The position numbers and the translations under genes were made by a program. Positions 27,376 through 35,696 of a stretch of 64,000 bases of DNA are shown here, piece by piece. This stretch comes from Desulfonispora thiosulfatigenes DSM 11270. Its GTDB lineage: Bacteria; Bacillota; Peptococcia; Peptococcales; Desulfonisporaceae. The DNA lies in the NCBI RefSeq assembly GCF_900176035.1, contig NZ_FWWT01000006.1, forward strand, positions 1 to 64,000, given 5' to 3'. Numbering within the stretch: the first letter of the stretch is position 1; each line of letters opens with the position of its first letter. The notes beneath the pieces are model-generated. The model was not told where the DNA came from. It did no database searches and was given only the letters and a program-made list of their open reading frames with translations.

Positions 27376-27768
27376 TTATGTCTTTCTAGTAAAATTTTCT
27401 TTACACTTAGGACATGTAACCATGATTTTTCCTTTGCCTTTTGGAACCCGTAATGTCGTCTTACACTTGGTGCATGTATAATATTTATGTGTCTTTGAAT
27501 CTTTAATACGATTTTGAGTCTTTTTCAACTTAGAGTAAATGGGACTGACAATTATGGCAAACTTATAATTCTCCATACTTCGCTTTTGAATATCTTTTGA
27601 AAATACTCTGTATATCGCAATAAATGAAGGAATATAACTTATAATAATTAATGCTGAAATTTCTGTAATCCGAGGTATAAATGTCAAAACTACTGATAAT
27701 ATAACTAAAAAGATAGAAAGCTGATCCCCTCCATATCTTCCAATCATAAACTTTCTTAACCAATTCAT
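27376..27768 (-). CDS. Membrane protein with a C-terminal zinc ribbon (130 aa)
   Basis: The product has two hydrophobic segments near the N-terminus (about 18-36 and 40-58), a basic middle, and a zinc ribbon YYTCTKCKTTLRVPKGKGK then VTCPKCKENF with two CxxC pairs. Such clostridial proteins are common next to J-domain genes, but their function is not known. I start at 27768 (MNWLRKFMIG), where GAGTGAAGACA precedes; the frame opens at 27795. It lies 53 bp upstream of the J-domain gene on the same strand, so it likely heads that operon. Confidence 0.7.
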   Translation of the reverse strand: MNWLRKFMIGRYGGDQLSIFLVILSVVLTFIPRITEISALIIISYIPSFIAIYRVFSKDIQKRSMENYKFAIIVSPIYSKLKKTQNRIKDSKTHKYYTCTKCKTTLRVPKGKGKIMVTCPKCKENFTRKT

Positions 27769-27838
27769 TGTCTTCACTCCTAGTAAAATACTCAAGTTTG
27801 TTTCTTTACTTATAATCTTACACTCTTTTAGAAAAAAA

Positions 27839-27891
27839 ATCTCCTTTTAATAGCAAGATTTATATTTTTAATCTTGCTATTAAAGGAGATC
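27839..27891 (-). terminator. Rho-independent terminator of the TPP-riboswitch operon
   Basis: On the minus strand ATCTCCTTTAATAGCAAGATT pairs with its complement (one bulge, 21 bp) and is followed by nine Ts. It lies 48 bp after the SDR gene, the last of the operon. Confidence 0.85.
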
Positions 27892-27939
27892 ATTTCACTT
27901 TGTTATTTATTTTTTAAATTGCTCAAAAAAGATCTTGAA

Positions 27940-28707
27940 CTATGACATGACCAATCCACCATCAACATATAATGTTTGCCCCGTCATAAAACGGCTCCAG
28001 TCAGAAGCTAAAAATAGGACAGGTCCTGCTATATCCTTAGGTGATGCAATTCTTTTAAGAGGTGTTTGGGCAATCAGCATTTCTTTTACTTCTTCTTTAG
28101 TGTCTCGACTAGCATCTGTCGGATATACTAACCCTGGTGCAACACAATTAACACGAATACCAAATTGACCTAACTCTGCCGCCAGATTACGACTGTACCC
28201 AACAAGGGCTGCTTTTGCTGTTGTATATTCATGATAAGGAATAGTAGGTCGTGCTACTAAGTCTGAAACAATATTTATAATACTACCCTGATTTTTCATT
28301 TTCATATTTCTAAAAACAGCCTGACAGACATTGTGGGTTGAGCGCAAAGAACCGTCTATTTGAGATTGATAATCCTCCCAGCTTAGTTCCCAAGCAAGTT
28401 TGCGATTTTCAGGACTAAATACATATGATTTAAAAGCGTTGTTTACTAAAACATCAATTTTTCCTACCTCTAAAATAATCTCATCGACCATTTCCCTAAC
28501 AGAACTTTCACAGGTTACATCTGCTTGAATAGACCATGCATCACCCCCAAAGTCCTTACATGCTTTAACAACCTTTTCTGCTGCTTCTTTATTTTTAAGA
28601 TAATTAACTACCACAATCGCGCCTTCTTTTGCGAAAGACTGAGCAATTTCAGCCCCTATGCCTCTACTTGATCCAGTAATAAGAACAATCTTATCCTTTA
28701 ATTTCAT
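27940..28707 (-). CDS. SDR-family NAD(P)-dependent oxidoreductase (FabG-like)
   Basis: Short-chain dehydrogenases interconvert alcohols and carbonyls. The fold is complete: TGSSRGIGAE (TGxxxGxG, about residue 11), NNA (NAG-site variant) at about 92-94, the active-site Tyr in PYHEYTTAKAALVGYS (YxxxK), and the C-terminal FMTGQTLYVDGGL. It is the last gene of the TPP-riboswitch operon, 11 bp after the ThiY-like gene. I infer that it may reduce the aldehyde made by the LuxE/LuxC-like pair. No substrate can be read from the sequence. Confidence 0.88.
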   Translation of the reverse strand: MKLKDKIVLITGSSRGIGAEIAQSFAKEGAIVVVNYLKNKEAAEKVVKACKDFGGDAWSIQADVTCESSVREMVDEIILEVGKIDVLVNNAFKSYVFSPENRKLAWELSWEDYQSQIDGSLRSTHNVCQAVFRNMKMKNQGSIINIVSDLVARPTIPYHEYTTAKAALVGYSRNLAAELGQFGIRVNCVAPGLVYPTDASRDTKEEVKEMLIAQTPLKRIASPKDIAGPVLFLASDWSRFMTGQTLYVDGGLVMS

Positions 28708-28718
28708 TTTTTTCTCCT

Positions 28719-29743
28719 TTACTTTTTAAGAATAAAGTCATCAACTACTACTTTAGACATATCTAGTTTATTGTTAATTAACCCTAGTCTTTGATAAACA
28801 TCTGCTCCCTTTTGCAAGATCTCTAAGTTAAGCTCACCTAGCATCTCTTCCTTTGGATTAGAAGAAAGACTGGAAACATTTCTTAAGTTAATAACTTTTA
28901 AATTAATATTTTCATCCTTTCCATCAATTGCATATTTTACTGCTAAAGAAGCTGCTTCCTCAGGGTTATCAATCATCCATTGTGTACTATTCTGATATCC
29001 TTCCAAAAACCTATTAATAACTTCTTTTTTTTCTTGATATGTTTTTTCTGTCATAACATAAAGGTCACTTGGAAGATTTAAATATTCTTTTACTTCCATA
29101 ACATTTACTTCTCCTAACCCTTTTTGTCTACCCAGCTCTAAGCCAGTATCTGTGGCTGCAGTTGCATCTACTTGTCCTTGAATTAGAGGAGCAAAATTTA
29201 AAAGCCCGGTTTCAACAATGGTTACATCCTTTTCTGTTAGACCCACCTGATGTAAGAGAATAAGTAAATTCTGTCTAGTTCCACTTGAGAGACTATATAC
29301 ACCTATCTTTTTTCCTTTTAGATCTTCTGGTCTAGTAATATTTTTTCTTTTAAAGATATAACATTAAAAACATTCTGAGGATAAATATTATATATAGCTA
29401 CTAATTTTTCTCCTTTATCCAAGGCCGCATACAAAGAACCTGGATCTGTAAAAGCAATATCTGCTTGATTGGTAAGAATGTTTTTGATTGCATCTCCACC
29501 GCCTGCACCTGGGATTAAGGTGACATTTATTCCTTTATCTTTGTAAAAACCTTTTTCTTCATCAACTAAAAGATTTATTTGTTCAGTGATAGATTTACTC
29601 CAACTTGCAACCCTTACCTCTTCAATCTTTTGTGATTCTTGTTGTGAGTTATTTTCCCCATCATTTGCTGAACAGCCACACAAAAAAATGATCATCGTGA
29701 ATAATAAAATTGCTATTAAAGATTTAATTTTTATAATTTTCAT
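28719..29743 (-). pseudogene. NMT1/ThiY-like substrate-binding lipoprotein, broken by a one-base frameshift
   Basis: The binding protein of the importer encoded by the next two genes. The first frame (29743-29318) has a lipoprotein signal (FLCGCSAND), then VASWSKSITEQINLLVDEEKG and PGAGGGDAIKNILTNQADIAF, the NMT1-like ligand site. The second frame (ending 28719) continues ITRPEDLKGKKIGVYSLSSG and QGQVDATAATDTGLEL. The frames meet at a run of six A (29341-29346 on the plus strand as T); a seventh would give one protein of about 341 residues. ThiY-type proteins bind formylaminopyrimidine-like precursors. The break may be a sequencing artefact. Confidence 0.85.
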
Positions 29744-30495
29744 TTCCTTCTCCCTTTCAAATATGGTTTTAATAATAATCGCTCAATGAGGCTTACTCCT
29801 TGATAGAGAAACATCCCCATAATTGTAAGTAGTATTAGAATGGAAAACATAAGAGGAGTATCCATCATACTTTGAGAAGCTATAATCATTGCGCCTAGCC
29901 CTACATTTCCCCCTATAAACTCACCAATAACGGCTCCAACTACCGCTAATACAACTGCCACCCTAAGCCCTGACATAATTGCAGGCAATCCAGCAGGTAT
30001 CTTTAAACGAATAAGAGTTTGTAGCCGTGTGGCTCCCAAGATGTAAAACAAATCTTTCTTATTCGAATCAGTATACTGGATTGCAGTTACTGTATTTTCT
30101 AAAAGCGGAAAGAAACATATTAAAGCAGTGATAACTACCTTAGAAGTCATTCCAAAACCAAACCATACAATAAATAGTGGAGCTAAGGCTAATTTAGGCA
30201 CTGCTTGGCTCGCAATAACATAAGGATATAAAAGCCTTCTTAAAAAATCAATTTCTCCCATTAATACCCCAAAAACAAACCCCGTAGTACAACCAATCAA
30301 TAATCCTAATATTACTTCAATACTTGTATGTAGAAAATGAGACATAAAATAGCCACTTTTTAAACCATCCCATAAAACTGAAAGTATAACTGTTGGAGTC
30401 GGAAGAACAAGATCCGACATAGGTCTGGCTATAATTTCCCAGCTAATTAATAAAATTACAAAAAGTAAAAAAGAATAGTATTCAACCTTTTTCAT
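29740..30495 (-). CDS. ABC transporter permease (ThiX/SsuC-like)
   Basis: An inner-membrane permease of the nitrate/sulfonate/pyrimidine importer group. It has about six hydrophobic segments (the first near residues 7-23) and the BPD-type EAA loop (IYILGATRLQTLIRLKIPAG region). I start at 30495 (MKKVEYYSFL), since GGTGGAGGTTGAAA precedes and overlaps the stop of the ATPase gene; the frame is open to 30534. Its end overlaps the ThiY-like start by four bases. Under a TPP riboswitch, uptake of a thiamine pyrimidine precursor is the expected role. Confidence 0.85.
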   Translation of the reverse strand: MKKVEYYSFLLFVILLISWEIIARPMSDLVLPTPTVILSVLWDGLKSGYFMSHFLHTSIEVILGLLIGCTTGFVFGVLMGEIDFLRRLLYPYVIASQAVPKLALAPLFIVWFGFGMTSKVVITALICFFPLLENTVTAIQYTDSNKKDLFYILGATRLQTLIRLKIPAGLPAIMSGLRVAVVLAVVGAVIGEFIGGNVGLGAMIIASQSMMDTPLMFSILILLTIMGMFLYQGVSLIERLLLKPYLKGRRK

Positions 30496-30497
30496 TT

Positions 30498-31238
30498 TCA
30501 ACCTCCACCTAGGGACTTGCGAATATCCAAGCATAAATCATTGAAATACGGCTCATATCTCATCTGAAAACTGCGTTCTTTTGGAAGATTCACTCTTAGG
30601 CTACGGATAATCTCACCTTCTGATATTATTGCTATATGGTCAGATAAGTAAACAGCTTCAGTAATATCATGAGTGATAAAAAGTACAGTCGTTTTCTCCA
30701 TTTTACAAAGCTTTAATAAATCATCCTGTATTTCTTCTCTTGTAATTGCATCTAGGGCAGCAAAGGGCTCATCTAAAAATAACATGATAGGTTTTTGAAT
30801 GAGAGCCCTTGCAATGGCTACTCTACTTTGCTGTCCACCAGATAACTCTGTGGGATATTTATCCTTATGGGAAATAATACCTACTAACTGGAGCAGCTCC
30901 TCTGCATAGTTTAATTCTTCCTTGCTTGGCTTTCTTTGAAGTGAAATTGGCAACAGTACATTATCAATAACGGTTTTCCATTCTAAAAGGGTCGGTGATT
31001 GAAAAACATAACCAATCTGAGATGAAGGCTTAAAAACTTCTTCCCTCTTAAGATATATTTTACCCTCGTCAGGTTTCAAAAGACCTGCTGCCAGCTTTAG
31101 TAAAGTAGTTTTTCCGCATCCGCTTTTACCCAATAGAGAGTGAAATTCCCCTTCATTAACTTGCCAGCTAACATCTTTAATTGCAAAATCAAACTCTTTG
31201 TAACAATAATGAATATTACTCAGTGTCAAAAAACTCAA
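30498..31238 (-). CDS. ABC transporter ATP-binding protein (ThiZ/SsuB-like)
   Basis: The ATPase of the importer. Motifs: Walker A GKSGCGKTT (about residue 37), Q-loop YVFQSPTL, signature LSGGQQSRVAIAR, Walker B IMLFLDEPFAALD and switch His in FITHDITEAVYLSD. It is 246 residues, the normal length of nitrate/sulfonate/pyrimidine transporter ATPases. It lies 11 bp after the LuxC-like gene and two bases before the permease start, so the operon is tight. It appears intact. Confidence 0.9.
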   Translation of the reverse strand: MSFLTLSNIHYCYKEFDFAIKDVSWQVNEGEFHSLLGKSGCGKTTLLKLAAGLLKPDEGKIYLKREEVFKPSSQIGYVFQSPTLLEWKTVIDNVLLPISLQRKPSKEELNYAEELLQLVGIISHKDKYPTELSGGQQSRVAIARALIQKPIMLFLDEPFAALDAITREEIQDDLLKLCKMEKTTVLFITHDITEAVYLSDHIAIISEGEIIRSLRVNLPKERSFQMRYEPYFNDLCLDIRKSLGGG

Positions 31239-31249
31239 GGGCTTACCTC

Positions 31250-32701
31250 CTAATCAACGTATAGAGCAAATTTCTCAGAATAATCCTCTGCACTATGTTC
31301 GATGTCTACTATGTTGACTAAATCACTTAAATTAAACCGTCCATCATGATGCCAACCTGATTCAGGAGAAGTCATGTTTCCAAGCGCGGTTATACGAGTA
31401 ACCCCTGCTTTAGCTAATAAGTCTGAAATGGAGAAAAGTTCTTCTGGCGTTGCTGCAATACCTACTGTTTGTAAAAGAGAACGAAACGGTTCAATATATT
31501 CAATAATTTCATCAAGTTGATCTACAGCAATAATTTTAATAACTCTATTTAAACAACTAGGTATTAGTTGACTACAATCTTCTTCATAGACAACAGTCCA
31601 GTCATTTGATGAATTACTAATTATTTCTTTCATTGGTTCGTGAAGAATGCTGAGCTCTTCTCTGTTTTGCCAAGCAGCATTAGCTGTCATCTCTTCTATG
31701 GATAATTCTCTTTTAGGATACCTTTCCTCAAAACATGCCAGTTCGTAAGCAACATATCTGGCAAATTCCTTCGGAGAAACGCTTCCACCCTTTTCAACAA
31801 AGAAAAAATGAGGTGAATAGCATCCTTGTTGATCATATCGAATAATATCATTTGCCGCATCATGAGCAGCTTGAACGGCTTTTCGTGCATCTAAAGCCGC
31901 ATTTGAGACCATCCCAAAACTAATTTTATGACCAAATGGGAGAAACCTAGTTGTAATAGGAATTTGTTCTCTAAGTGAAGCTAATGATTGATTACTCCCA
32001 TAACCAACTACTAGGTCAGCCTTACTGAAAATCCTACTCTCACGAACTTTGTCTCCCCCTTTCCACCAAACAATTGCGACACAATCAGCTAATCTAGGTT
32101 CTATTTCTACCAATGCTTGAACAAATAACCCCGCAAATAAAGGTTCATTACTTGAAACCTTACCGATATTTCCTGATTTCACCATAAGACTAGATATAAG
32201 ACTCCATATAGGAAGAGCCGGTACATTTCCCGCCCAGATATGAACTACAAGATCTTGTCCTACTGCCTTTGAAAAACCACCTTTTGGCCTAGGTTGAAAA
32301 TCATCTAAAAGCATAGGATTTTCAAAATCTTCCGTCAAGAATCGATAGAGCTGCGGTTTGCGAAAGGTTTTTAAATATGACGTAAGACCTAAACGAATAA
32401 TTTCCTCATTATACCCAGTAATAATAGGCAGCAGTTTTTCTGCCTTCTGCCTATAATATGAACTTTTATCGAGAAACTTTGCTATAGTTTGATCTAAAAT
32501 GTTGATAATTTGGTTTACAGTAAATGATTTAAGTACAGTTCTGCTATTCTTTTTAATCATCTCTGCCACGGCAGAAAGCTGCTCCTCTGAAAGTATAGGT
32601 ATTTCTATTTCCAATATTTCCCTTTCCCTTTTAAAAGTCAAAGTCTGCCATTCCAGCTTTTCTTGGAAGCTAAGGGGTAAATAGCCGGCCTTTTCTATCA
32701 T
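31250..32701 (-). CDS. LuxC-like acyl reductase (aldehyde-forming)
   Basis: LuxC-type enzymes reduce an activated acyl group to an aldehyde with NADPH via an acyl-Cys intermediate. The 483-residue protein has a nucleotide-binding fold (VVHIWAGNVPALPIWSL; VVGYGSNQSLASL) and the catalytic Cys294 in YDQQGCYSPHFFFVE, followed by the C-terminal TALGNMTSPESGWHHDGRFNLSDLV. These are the hallmarks of the family. Its start overlaps the LuxE-like stop by four bases. There is no luciferase gene nearby, so light emission is excluded. The substrate is open; see the TPP-operon finding. Confidence 0.88.
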   Translation of the reverse strand: MIEKAGYLPLSFQEKLEWQTLTFKREREILEIEIPILSEEQLSAVAEMIKKNSRTVLKSFTVNQIINILDQTIAKFLDKSSYYRQKAEKLLPIITGYNEEIIRLGLTSYLKTFRKPQLYRFLTEDFENPMLLDDFQPRPKGGFSKAVGQDLVVHIWAGNVPALPIWSLISSLMVKSGNIGKVSSNEPLFAGLFVQALVEIEPRLADCVAIVWWKGGDKVRESRIFSKADLVVGYGSNQSLASLREQIPITTRFLPFGHKISFGMVSNAALDARKAVQAAHDAANDIIRYDQQGCYSPHFFFVEKGGSVSPKEFARYVAYELACFEERYPKRELSIEEMTANAAWQNREELSILHEPMKEIISNSSNDWTVVYEEDCSQLIPSCLNRVIKIIAVDQLDEIIEYIEPFRSLLQTVGIAATPEELFSISDLLAKAGVTRITALGNMTSPESGWHHDGRFNLSDLVNIVDIEHSAEDYSEKFALYVD

Positions 32702-33783
32702 AGAGATACTCCTTTCTTTGCCTGAATAAATTCCTCAACTGCAATAGAGCAACCTTTGGCTTCTGCACCTTCTGACCTGCCCAACAGAAGAAAACCATTT
32801 TCTACTTCTACCCCTATATCTTCAGTAAGAATGGTGGTCACCGAGTTAAAATTAGCTAAATCACAATGAACAAGTAAACCTTTTTCCCCTTTAGGTACAT
32901 CTTGTCCTGTTATAGGGTTAATGACCCTAGTTTTTATCCAATGAGGTCCAGACTTTATTGAAGGAATTACCATGTTTCCATTATCATAAAACTGGGTACT
33001 CAGCTCCGTCATACCATACATGTTGATACAATTTTTCCTATCAACTCCAAAGCAACTCGAAAGACGGTTATAAAAGTTATCCAAATTCATCTCTCTTGAT
33101 TGATTTTTAAATCCTCCTGTATCGAGAATTCTACTCTCTTTAGGCAGATTAAATACTTTTCCCATCTTTTCTAATTCATCTAATATATGTACGAAACTAT
33201 AGCTTGCACCTAATAACGCACAAGGCTCTCCTGACTTTTCAAAATGTTCTAATTTTTCTATAAGATATTCTATCTTTAAACCATTATCATCAATAAAATA
33301 GGAACTATGCTCTGTTCCAAATTCCTGTAGAGCAAAAGCCAGATAATGAGCTAGAGATGAATTTGGCATCTCTTCTTCTGTCGGAAAAAGAATTCCCATG
33401 TGAATTTTTTCATTTTTTCCCATAAAGCGTTCTCTAAAATTATATTTCATGGACAAATCATATAAATACAAGTTAGGATGATAATGTTTTCCACGAATCC
33501 CTTGCGTTGTGCCACTAGTCATAAAAATCCTTTCAGCTTTATCAGGATTGATACAACTTAAGGAAAAATCTTTAAAAGCATCAACTGGCACCGGAGGAAT
33601 CTGTCTCCATGTTTTCACTGTTCTTGGGGTAATTCCCTTTAGACGACAATATTTTTGATAAGGTAGATTATGCTTATAATGATAAGCATATAGATACAAA
33701 GCAAGCTCATTAAATTGCTCATCTGAAGCATGTCCTTGAACAATAAATTTACTGACATAATTAATTACTTCTTGTTCACTCAT
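32698..33783 (-). CDS. LuxE-like acyl-protein synthetase
   Basis: LuxE-type enzymes activate a carboxylic acid with ATP as acyl-AMP and hold it on a C-terminal cysteine for LuxC. Visible motifs: FMTSGTTQGIRGKHY (AMP-forming P-loop, about residue 87), MYGMTELSTQFYD (about 269), LTEDIGVEVENGFLLLGR, and Cys345 in AKGCSIAVEEF, close to the end as in LuxE. I start at 33783 (MSEQEVINYV) behind GGGGGAAATATAT; the frame extends to 33879 but would then run through the riboswitch. It is the first gene after the TPP riboswitch. Confidence 0.88.
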   Translation of the reverse strand: MSEQEVINYVSKFIVQGHASDEQFNELALYLYAYHYKHNLPYQKYCRLKGITPRTVKTWRQIPPVPVDAFKDFSLSCINPDKAERIFMTSGTTQGIRGKHYHPNLYLYDLSMKYNFRERFMGKNEKIHMGILFPTEEEMPNSSLAHYLAFALQEFGTEHSSYFIDDNGLKIEYLIEKLEHFEKSGEPCALLGASYSFVHILDELEKMGKVFNLPKESRILDTGGFKNQSREMNLDNFYNRLSSCFGVDRKNCINMYGMTELSTQFYDNGNMVIPSIKSGPHWIKTRVINPITGQDVPKGEKGLLVHCDLANFNSVTTILTEDIGVEVENGFLLLGRSEGAEAKGCSIAVEEFIQAKKGVSL

Positions 33784-33795
33784 ATATATATTTCC

Positions 33796-33925
33796 CCCTA
33801 AAAAAAATAAACACTTTGCGTAAGCAAAGTGTAATAATTTAATCACATTCCCTACGCTGGCATTACCCAACAGGTTCAATCGGTCTACGAAAACATCATA
33901 CTCTCAGCCTTTTCAAGCTCCCGAT
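33796..33925 (-). promoter_or_regulatory. TPP riboswitch (THI box) with terminator
   Basis: On the minus strand the aptamer (about 33925-33848) contains the invariant TPP blocks: GGCTGAGAGT, ACCGATTGAACCTG and GTAATGCCAGCGTAGGGAA. It is followed by a hairpin ACACTTTGC-TTAC-GCAAAGTGT (33832-33811) and TTATTTTTTTT. The ribosome site of the LuxE-like gene comes right after. Thiamine pyrophosphate should thus switch the operon off by early termination. Confidence 0.95.
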
Positions 33926-34059
33926 ATAAAATATATTGATTTTTCTTTTAATTAAGTATACTTCTTCTAATAAGTAATATCAACCTAATTTGCCATAGGC
34001 TTATCCATAATACCAAAACAAAGTATATTCTATTTTTATTTTTCCGTTTATAGAACAGC

Positions 34060-34743
34060 TTAAAGGCCTACTTCTTTCGCAAAATAAACTTTATTAAAAT
34101 TGCCTACTTTTTTAATATTATACGCACAATATCCTGAGTTAAATAGTTCTTTTTGTTTTTCATAGTCAGTATTTAAAACAATAATTGTCTCTTCTTTCTT
34201 TAAAGAAAGGGGATTTTGTAAATCTTGATATAATATATATCTTAGTTTATTTCCATATTTTTTAGATATTTTTTTAGCTACCATATTAAGTCCAGTCAAA
34301 AACACATTTAAGCTTGGATAATTGAAAGGGGAAACTGTAGCCATGGTATAATGCCACTGGTCTCTTTCCATAACTATTTCTTGTAATTTATTAGCCATTT
34401 GTTTCTGCAAATTATTACCTCTAAAATCTGGATGGACAGCTGCTACCTCATAATGAATTACCTTTTTTAATTCTTTTTTGTCTAAATTAAGATCTAGACC
34501 TAAGTTATCTTCTTTGTCTCCCGGAACCATAGTAGCAAAATAACCGCATAAATTTCCCTCAAAAAATGTTCCTACCATAATCCCTTGACCTGTTAAAATT
34601 TCTAAAAATTCTCCTTCTGATGTAAAGGCATAAATATCAGGATTATTTAAACTATTTATAATTTCATTTTGGAGAAACATGACTTCTTGTAAATTAGATT
34701 CATTTAATAAATCAATTTTAAAGATATTTTCAATATTCTTCAC
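34060..34743 (-). CDS. GNAT-family acetyltransferase
   Basis: GNAT enzymes move an acetyl group from acetyl-CoA to an amine. The core is EVAAVHPDFRGNNLQKQMANKL (about residue 97), with the pyrophosphate-binding R-G-N-N-L-Q turn typical of motif A. MATVSPFNYPSLNVFLTGLNMV supplies the later motif. It is 227 residues with an extra C-terminal part of about 60 residues that is not recognised. AGGTGAAGAAT precedes the ATG. It lies between the dynamin gene and the riboswitch operon, on the same strand as both but separated by about 300 bp from the latter. The substrate is unknown. Confidence 0.8.
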   Translation of the reverse strand: MKNIENIFKIDLLNESNLQEVMFLQNEIINSLNNPDIYAFTSEGEFLEILTGQGIMVGTFFEGNLCGYFATMVPGDKEDNLGLDLNLDKKELKKVIHYEVAAVHPDFRGNNLQKQMANKLQEIVMERDQWHYTMATVSPFNYPSLNVFLTGLNMVAKKISKKYGNKLRYILYQDLQNPLSLKKEETIIVLNTDYEKQKELFNSGYCAYNIKKVGNFNKVYFAKEVGL

Positions 34744-34776
34744 CTATGTTTAACCTCTATCCTTTAAAAAAATTTT

Positions 34777-35679
34777 CTAGATAAATTCTGTTAAGCTTTC
34801 CTTGATTTCATTTAGCTGTTTTGCTGATACTCCACCATCTAAAGCTGACAGTAAACTTAAATAGAAGTCTTCTACCTGCTCTTTTATTTGCTTAATGAGC
34901 TTTTCAAATTCATCTTCCAGGACACTTTCATATAATGTTTGAATCCTTTTTTGTTCATTTTGTAAATATTCATCTGCCTCAACTGTGAGCACGCGACTAA
35001 TTTCTTCGCTCATTAATTTGTTTTCACCTTTTTCAAAAAATGCTTTGGGATTTTTAAAATAATCCATAGCCTTTGCAAATAATCCAGATGATATATCTTT
35101 AAAAGCCACTTCAAAATCAATTTCTCTTTCATTTTTAAATTCAAAAGTAGAAAAAGATACATCTTGATTGACATCACGAATTTTTTCCCCCAGCATTATC
35201 TGATATTCTGCTGTTATTTTTTCTGCAAAGCGATCCAATCTTACCGTTGTTGCTCTCATTTCTTGGGCAAAATCAAACCCAATTTGCTCGAGTAGTTCAT
35301 TAAGACAATTTCGCAAAACTTGCTTTAAATTATGACCATCATCGCGTAAGACCATCGGATTAAATGATTCTTTAAATAAATCACTAAATCGCAAAAATAC
35401 TCTTTGCTTTATGTAATAAATTAACTCTTCTGTTTCTTGATCTATTTGATTTTTTAATTTTTTTGCTGTTTGCTGTGTAATAATTTCGGTTATATTTATT
35501 TTTTCAGCTTTAATATTTTCTCTTTTCTTTTGTTTAACTACAGCATCTTCATTCGTACTCTCAATTAGTTTTTCTACTAAACTATATACTCGTCTTAGTT
35601 CATTTTCAGATGCCCTTGCCGCCATATTTGCTAAATCATGTGTAATAAAATAATAAAAAGATTCCTCAAAAACTGGCAT
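34777..35679 (-). CDS. C-terminal part of a bacterial dynamin, separated by a frameshift
   Basis: This 300-residue helical frame is probably not a separate gene. Its ATG has no ribosome site (TTTCGGGGATG), and reading upstream in the same frame gives KKEKVDPPISG back to the run of six A at 35708-35713, where the large dynamin frame leaves. One extra A would fuse the two into about 1227 residues, the length of two-headed DynA-type proteins. The sequence is predicted helical throughout (ELRRVYSLVEKLIES, EFEKLIKQIKEQVEDFY), in keeping with the stalk and tip of a dynamin. Confidence 0.7.
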   Translation of the reverse strand: MPVFEESFYYFITHDLANMAARASENELRRVYSLVEKLIESTNEDAVVKQKKRENIKAEKINITEIITQQTAKKLKNQIDQETEELIYYIKQRVFLRFSDLFKESFNPMVLRDDGHNLKQVLRNCLNELLEQIGFDFAQEMRATTVRLDRFAEKITAEYQIMLGEKIRDVNQDVSFSTFEFKNEREIDFEVAFKDISSGLFAKAMDYFKNPKAFFEKGENKLMSEEISRVLTVEADEYLQNEQKRIQTLYESVLEDEFEKLIKQIKEQVEDFYLSLLSALDGGVSAKQLNEIKESLTEFI

Positions 35680-35696
35680 CCCCGAAATAGGAGGAT

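Noticed and set aside
27940-33783. A bioluminescence (lux) operon
   Set aside because: LuxC- and LuxE-like genes are present, but there is no luciferase gene (luxA or luxB) and the operon is under a TPP riboswitch with an importer.
33784-33879. An N-terminal extension of the LuxE-like protein
   Set aside because: The extra codons translate the riboswitch terminator and aptamer end. The ATG at 33783 has its own ribosome site.
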